A DNA stretch of 9,009 nucleotides from contig CAKVHQ010000024.1 of assembly GCA_934749845.1 (NCBI GenBank), positions 1-9,009 on the forward strand. Direction: 5' to 3'. Both the position numbers and the translations under genes were made by a program. The notes beneath the pieces are model-generated. The model saw only the letters and a program-made list of their open reading frames with translations, had not been told where the DNA came from and ran no database searches. The stretch comes from an uncultured Clostridia bacterium (GTDB lineage: Bacteria; Bacillota; Clostridia; Christensenellales; UBA1242). This document shows positions 6,013 to 9,009 of this stretch, in pieces (position 1 is the first letter of the stretch; the number at the start of each line of letters is the position of its first letter).

Positions 6013-6828
6013 ATGAGTACAGATTTTCAATATTCTACAGACTTCTACGGGATGAATTCCCGTGAGTTGAGCCACACCTGCATGCACCTGCTTTGCTTGA
6101 CAGGTGAGGCAAGTTTTGTGTTCAACGAGCATTGCTACCACATTATCAAAAACGACATAGTGGTGATACCGATGCCTGATCGTATCAGCAATCTGGCGGC
6201 ACATGATGACTTGCAGGTAGAATGGTTTGCTGCTGATTATAAGTTTCTTCAGAACCTGCTGCCGTCGAACAACTACAGCATCGGTGGCAGTATCTCGCTG
6301 AACCAAGACCCCGTTATCAAACTGACAAATGAACAAGCACGACATCTGCTTGATGACTTCCATCGTCTTCGTGACCGCAAGGACGACAGCCATGTACAGT
6401 TCTATCGCGAACTGATGGGCAGTCTCTGCCTGACGATGATGTACGACATATTCGAAGCCCATGTCCAACAAGAATCCACAGATACCCATACCGACCGCAC
6501 AGCTTACATCGTGAAACAGCTGATGACACTACTTTCCACCGGCATTAGCCGAACGGAACGTAATGTGAACTACTATGCAGAGCGACTAAACGTATCGCCA
6601 AAGTATCTCTCCGCCACCATCAAACGCGTGACAGGACACAGTGTCACCTCATACATCGACCGACACACCATACCTATATTGAAAGACTATCTGAATGATG
6701 AACGCCTGTCCCTCACCCAAATAGCCGACCTGATGAACTTCACGTCACTCTCTTACTTCAGCCGCTACTGCACCAAGCATCTTGGCCAGTCCCCCAGCGA
6801 ATACCGACAGGGGCTTCAACCGAAATAA
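6013..6828 (+). CDS. AraC-family transcriptional regulator
   Basis: This 271-residue regulator has an N-terminal sensing domain with a cupin-like pattern (about 20-75: CMHLLCLTGEASFVFNEH and DIVVIPMPDR). Its C-terminal AraC DNA-binding domain carries two helix-turn-helix units. The first is about 186-205 (YYAERLNVSPKYLSATIKRV). The second is about 233-254 (LTQIADLMNFTSLSYFSRYC), followed by the signature HLGQSPSEYR. I use ATG 6013; the upstream GTG at 5986 precedes the promoter box and cannot be the start. It is divergent from the redox operon with 145 bp between start codons, which implies that it controls that operon. The layout parallels YqhC-yqhD-dkgA of E. coli, where an AraC protein responds to aldehydes; this is analogy, not proven orthology. 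Several cysteines sit early in the protein (C23, C28, C41), which might permit electrophile sensing. Confidence 0.92.
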   Translation: MSTDFQYSTDFYGMNSRELSHTCMHLLCLTGEASFVFNEHCYHIIKNDIVVIPMPDRISNLAAHDDLQVEWFAADYKFLQNLLPSNNYSIGGSISLNQDPVIKLTNEQARHLLDDFHRLRDRKDDSHVQFYRELMGSLCLTMMYDIFEAHVQQESTDTHTDRTAYIVKQLMTLLSTGISRTERNVNYYAERLNVSPKYLSATIKRVTGHSVTSYIDRHTIPILKDYLNDERLSLTQIADLMNFTSLSYFSRYCTKHLGQSPSEYRQGLQPK

Positions 6829-7314
6829 TACGAGATCTTATTTGTTTTAAAGGAAAGCTGCATCCCACTCAATGTTGTTCAGGCAAACTGATTGTGCAAG
6901 ATGGCTTATAAGTTCAAGAGACTGGCAGGAACTCACACTTCATCATGAATATGAATATGGCTAAGCTAAGGACTAAACGATCAGACCTACGACTGCCAAG
7001 GCAAAGCTTACGGCGCATACAGCATACAAGTTTAAGGTTTAAGTTTACCCATGTATTATACATGTTCTTTCAAACTCAAATAGTAAACCTCTACCCTCTT
7101 ACAACCACTCAAACCAGGAAGTTTACAAGTTTAAGATAACCATATATGTATATATGCCGAAATAAACTTGTTTATAACATATAGTCAAGGATTTTGGGAG
7201 AATCTATTTTTCCTTGCTGAAATGCAAGAATAGTTATACGAAATGGGGCAAGGTTGCATCATTCGTCTATCAATTCTAAAAATAGTATAATTATTTGTTT
7301 TTCTTGCCTAAACA
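6829..7314. other. Intergenic stretch, mostly featureless with small repeats
   Basis: I find no complete gene in this roughly 490-bp AT-rich stretch. It holds TACAAGTTTAAG twice (7025-7036, 7124-7135), the palindrome CATGTATTATACATG (7050-7064), and a small inverted repeat CTTGC/GCAAG (7213-7228). A stop-bounded plus frame at 6970-7035 reads NDQTYDCQGKAYGAYSIQV and could be the tail of a lost protein. No strong terminator follows the regulator gene. Confidence 0.5.
7025..7135. repeat. 12-bp direct repeat TACAAGTTTAAG with internal palindrome
   Basis: TACAAGTTTAAG occurs at 7025-7036 and 7124-7135. Between them is CATGTATTATACATG (7050-7064), a perfect 15-bp palindrome centred on a T. The nearby GTTTAAG and GTTTAC variants give the region a repetitive character. 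The role is unknown. Confidence 0.45.
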
Positions 7315-7346
7315 TTTGGATATTTGAAGAAAAGTTGCTATTTTTG
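7315..7346 (+). promoter_or_regulatory. AbiE operon promoter
   Basis: TTTG (7315-7318), 20 bp, TATTTTTG (7339-7346) is the best match in the window to the Bacteroidetes -33/-7 promoter. The predicted start is near 7353, about 31 nt before ATG 7384. Confidence 0.65.
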
Positions 7347-7385
7347 CACAAAGTTATTCATATATAAATACTTCGATGCAAAAAT
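7340..7385. promoter_or_regulatory. 9-bp inverted repeat bracketing promoter and start codon
   Basis: ATTTTTGCA (7340-7348) and TGCAAAAAT (7377-7385) are perfect arms 28 bp apart, one on the -7 box and one on the start codon. AbiEi antitoxins are known to repress their own promoters by binding inverted repeats, so this is a candidate autoregulatory operator. Confidence 0.4.
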
Positions 7386-8160
7386 GACAACTTTTACGCC
7401 ATTATACAAGATTAGGATCTTCAACTTTGAAGATGTGATGCGTGAGATGAAATTGTCTCATGCAGGAACATCCACGGCCATATCCCGATGGCAATCGCAG
7501 AAGGTTCTGAAACCGATTAGGCGAAACATGTACGTCACTATTGATCCATCGACAGATGCTCCCATGTGTGACAAGTTCGAGTTGAGTTCCAAGATTTCAG
7601 AATCTTCATATGTTGGTTGGCACACAGCCCTTGAATTACATGGAGTTGCTCACCAACCTTTCTACAATGCCTATGTTGGCAGCAAAAGCCGTTTCAAAGA
7701 TTTTGCTTTTGAAGGAATAGACTTTGTGTACTGTGCAGCCCCTTTTGAACCAACTGCGGAAAATGGCGTTATAACTCCCAAGGGAAATCCTTATGTACGT
7801 GTAACTGATTTGGAACGAACAGTCATAGACTGCTGCGACCGTATAGAACGTGCTGGAGGCATTGAGGAATTGCTTCATTGCATGGAAGGAATATCACTGC
7901 TTGATGAGCCAAAACTCGAAAAGTATCTGGCATTGTACAATAAAGCATTCCTCTATCAAAAGGTAGGATTCATCCTGGAGCATAGCAAAGAGCATCATCA
8001 CATAAGCGACCAATTCATAGAAATGTGCCGCTCGAAAGGTGCCTTGCACACCAAACGCCTAACCTCCACAGGCGATTCTGACACCTATTTATGTCGATGG
8101 AAACTTTATGTACCAGAAGATTGTGTAATTGATAAAACTATTGAAAATGAACTCATATAA
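7384..8160 (+). CDS. abiEi: AbiEi-type antitoxin / transcriptional regulator
   Basis: This 258-residue protein matches the AbiEi antitoxin pattern of type IV toxin-antitoxin systems. An N-terminal winged-helix region (about 12-55: FNFEDVMREMKLSHAGTSTA, then VLKPIRRNMYV) is followed by YVGWHTALELHGV (76-88), PYVRVTDLERTVIDCC (136-151) and an alpha-helical C-terminal domain. Known members repress their own operon and counter the AbiEii nucleotidyltransferase without forming a complex; AbiE was first described as a phage-abortive system. ATG 7384 is chosen over TTG 7324, which lies between the -33 and -7 boxes. Its stop overlaps the start of the toxin gene by 14 bp, the usual translational coupling. 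The reading frame is intact although the toxin is not, so it is now probably an orphan regulator. Confidence 0.82.
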   Translation: MTTFTPLYKIRIFNFEDVMREMKLSHAGTSTAISRWQSQKVLKPIRRNMYVTIDPSTDAPMCDKFELSSKISESSYVGWHTALELHGVAHQPFYNAYVGSKSRFKDFAFEGIDFVYCAAPFEPTAENGVITPKGNPYVRVTDLERTVIDCCDRIERAGGIEELLHCMEGISLLDEPKLEKYLALYNKAFLYQKVGFILEHSKEHHHISDQFIEMCRSKGALHTKRLTSTGDSDTYLCRWKLYVPEDCVIDKTIENELI

Positions 8161-8353
8161 CAAGATATATTTAGAAAAAATAGCCAAAGAGAAGGGATTT
8201 GTCCGTGACAATCTCGAAAAGGTAATGCGTCTTTCAGAAATTTTACAATATTTCAACCAGAATGAATTTCTACACGATTCACTTGTATTAAAAGGCGGAA
8301 CAGCTATCAATCTCACCGTTTTTCAGATGCCACGACTATCTTATCAAAAGTAA
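8147..8353 (+). pseudogene. abiEii: AbiEii toxin, truncated before its catalytic motif
   Basis: The first 65 residues match an AbiEii nucleotidyltransferase-like toxin: KIYLEKIAKEKGFVRDNLEK, then LVLKGGTAINLTVFQMPRLS. The glycine motif KGGTAINL (49-56) is present. In this family PRLS is normally followed at once by the acidic S-x-D-x-D metal site. Here the frame instead reads YQK and stops (TAA 8351-8353). Intact members are several times longer. The break near 8342 is 15 bp from a perfect inverted repeat next to a recombinase gene, so loss through element integration is likely. Without the acidic residues the peptide cannot be a working transferase. ATG 8147 is used; the upstream ATT at 8129 is not needed. 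Confidence 0.8.
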
Positions 8354-8356
8354 AGC

Positions 8357-8435
8357 ATTATCCAAAGTCCTTTTGGCAGCAACCTTGATTGCCAAGATTT
8401 TAAACTGATTACTTTCTTTTAGGACTTTGGATAAT
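8357..8435. repeat. 15-bp perfect inverted repeat with nested inverted repeat
   Basis: ATTATCCAAAGTCCT (8357-8371) is repeated inverted as AGGACTTTGGATAAT (8421-8435), 49 bp apart. Inside it, TTGGCA (8373-8378) pairs with TGCCAA (8390-8395). The right arm runs into GATAATATTATC (8430-8441), a 12-bp palindrome overlapping the recombinase stop. It resembles a recombination site or element end; a transcript terminator is the alternative. Confidence 0.7.
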
Positions 8436-8439
8436 ATTA

Positions 8440-8943
8440 TCATTTACCAAGGCTTTTGAGCCATGTCTTTAGCTCGGGATCTTTTTCCCACGATGATGAT
8501 TCTTCTGTTGATTGAGGTATGAGAGGCACGTATATCTTCTCCATCGCCTCTCTTTTTTGTTTGGAATCGGCCCTTGCATATACTTCTGTTGCCTGTATGG
8601 ACACATGGCCTAGGATGTCTCTGATATAAACAAGATTCAGACCTGCTTGTAGGAGATGCATGGCCTTGCTGTGGCGAAGGCTGTGAGGACTTATCTTTTC
8701 AGGGATTAGGTCGCTGCTCGTGCCCCTCGCTATTGAGGCGTAGTTTTTCAAGATATAGGTTATGCCGGCTCCTGTTAGTTTGCCACCTCTGTCATTTTGG
8801 AAGATAGGTCGTTGATTAACATGCTCTTCCAATAGACGGTTTTCTTCCATATATGATTTAAGGAGTCCAACGTGGGCATCCTGAAGAGGCACGATTCTCT
8901 TTTTGCGTCCCTTGCCAAAAAGCACGGCGTGGCATGGGCTCAT
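8440..8943 (-). pseudogene. Tyrosine recombinase, C-terminal catalytic half
   Basis: The 167 residues cover the second half of a XerC/D-type tyrosine recombinase. They show the beta-hairpin lysine (FGKGRKKRIVPL, K11), HSLRH (87-91, the H-x-x-R pair), LGHVSIQATEVYA with H113 and nucleophile Y122, and a charged tail. The first catalytic arginine (normally in a TGLRxSE-like motif) and the whole core-binding N-terminal domain are missing. The frame remains open to the window edge (8944-9009), but those 22 codons (for example SFQTYKTICLIPLVYR) do not resemble a recombinase and are AT-rich. The break therefore seems to lie near 8945, and MSPCHA is probably not a natural start. Intact relatives are about 300-350 residues. 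It cannot act as it stands. Confidence 0.75.
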
Positions 8944-9009
8944 CCGATAAACCAGGGGGATTAAGCATATAGTTTTGTAAGTCTGAAAAGAAAGAATTTT
9001 ATATCCGTT

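Larger units (their letters stand above)
8342..9009. mobile_element. Left part of a recombinase-bearing element (partial, runs off window)
   Basis: The limits are inferred. The left boundary is where the AbiEii coding sequence is broken. The content is a 15-bp inverted repeat structure and a tyrosine recombinase half-gene pointing toward the boundary, as integrases often do. The right end is outside the window. The element may be a remnant, because the recombinase has lost its 5' half. Confidence 0.4.

Noticed and set aside
7324..7383. Longer AbiEi start at TTG 7324
   Set aside because: It lies between the -33 and -7 boxes of a good promoter, so it would not be transcribed. The added residues do not fit the family.
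8357..8435. 15-bp inverted repeat as simply the recombinase terminator
   Set aside because: The 49-bp loop is long for an intrinsic terminator and there is no clean U-run after the stem. It is not excluded, but the breakpoint position favours a recombination role.
1..9009. CRISPR array, tRNA, rRNA or riboswitch
   Set aside because: I saw no regularly spaced direct repeats with unique spacers, no tRNA-like cloverleaf and no rRNA-like sequence. No leader long or structured enough for a riboswitch was recognised.

Overview
The window looks like chromosomal DNA of a Bacteroidales bacterium, Prevotella/Bacteroides-like. This rests on several TAnnTTTG-type -7 promoter boxes just upstream of likely start codons, weak A-rich ribosome sites, a moderate GC content, and the character of the proteins: a Bacteroidetes-style flavodoxin lipoprotein, an AbiE pair and a XerC/D-like recombinase. 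No rRNA, tRNA or CRISPR array is visible, and the genus is an inference.

Layout. Positions 1-216 are non-coding, with a 16-bp-period tandem repeat and a hairpin. Positions 217-567 (minus) encode a small cysteine-rich, probably zinc-binding protein of unknown function. Positions 604-850 hold only coding-like debris. Positions 898-2040 (minus) are a membrane-anchored metallophosphoesterase gene interrupted by one in-frame TGA, 49 codons before its natural end. A UUCG-capped terminator follows it, and a near-identical copy of that terminator recurs at 2301-2338. Between them lie an apparently gene-less plus-strand promoter and, at 2356-2499, a beheaded gene fragment lying against the end of the next operon.

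The core is a minus-strand redox operon: a flavodoxin-like lipoprotein (5220-5867), a cytosolic aldo/keto reductase (4363-5208), a short-chain dehydrogenase (3444-4289) and a second aldo/keto reductase with a Sec signal peptide (2502-3428). A divergent AraC-family regulator (6013-6828) sits on the other side of a 145-bp intergenic region with two promoters, an ACAATTT/AAATTGT inverted repeat and a 15-bp palindrome over the regulator's own start site. By analogy with E. coli YqhC-yqhD-dkgA, a reactive-aldehyde or electrophile response is the most economical reading, but the substrate cannot be read from sequence.

The right end is accessory DNA. An intact AbiEi-type antitoxin gene (7384-8160) has its own good promoter, bracketed by a perfect 9-bp inverted repeat. 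It overlaps an AbiEii toxin gene that keeps the KGGTAINL motif but is cut off just before the expected catalytic Asp-x-Asp. Immediately beyond the break lie a perfect 15-bp inverted repeat and, facing it, the catalytic C-terminal half of a tyrosine recombinase that has itself lost its N-terminal half. Recombination appears to have inactivated the toxin and left the antitoxin as an orphan.
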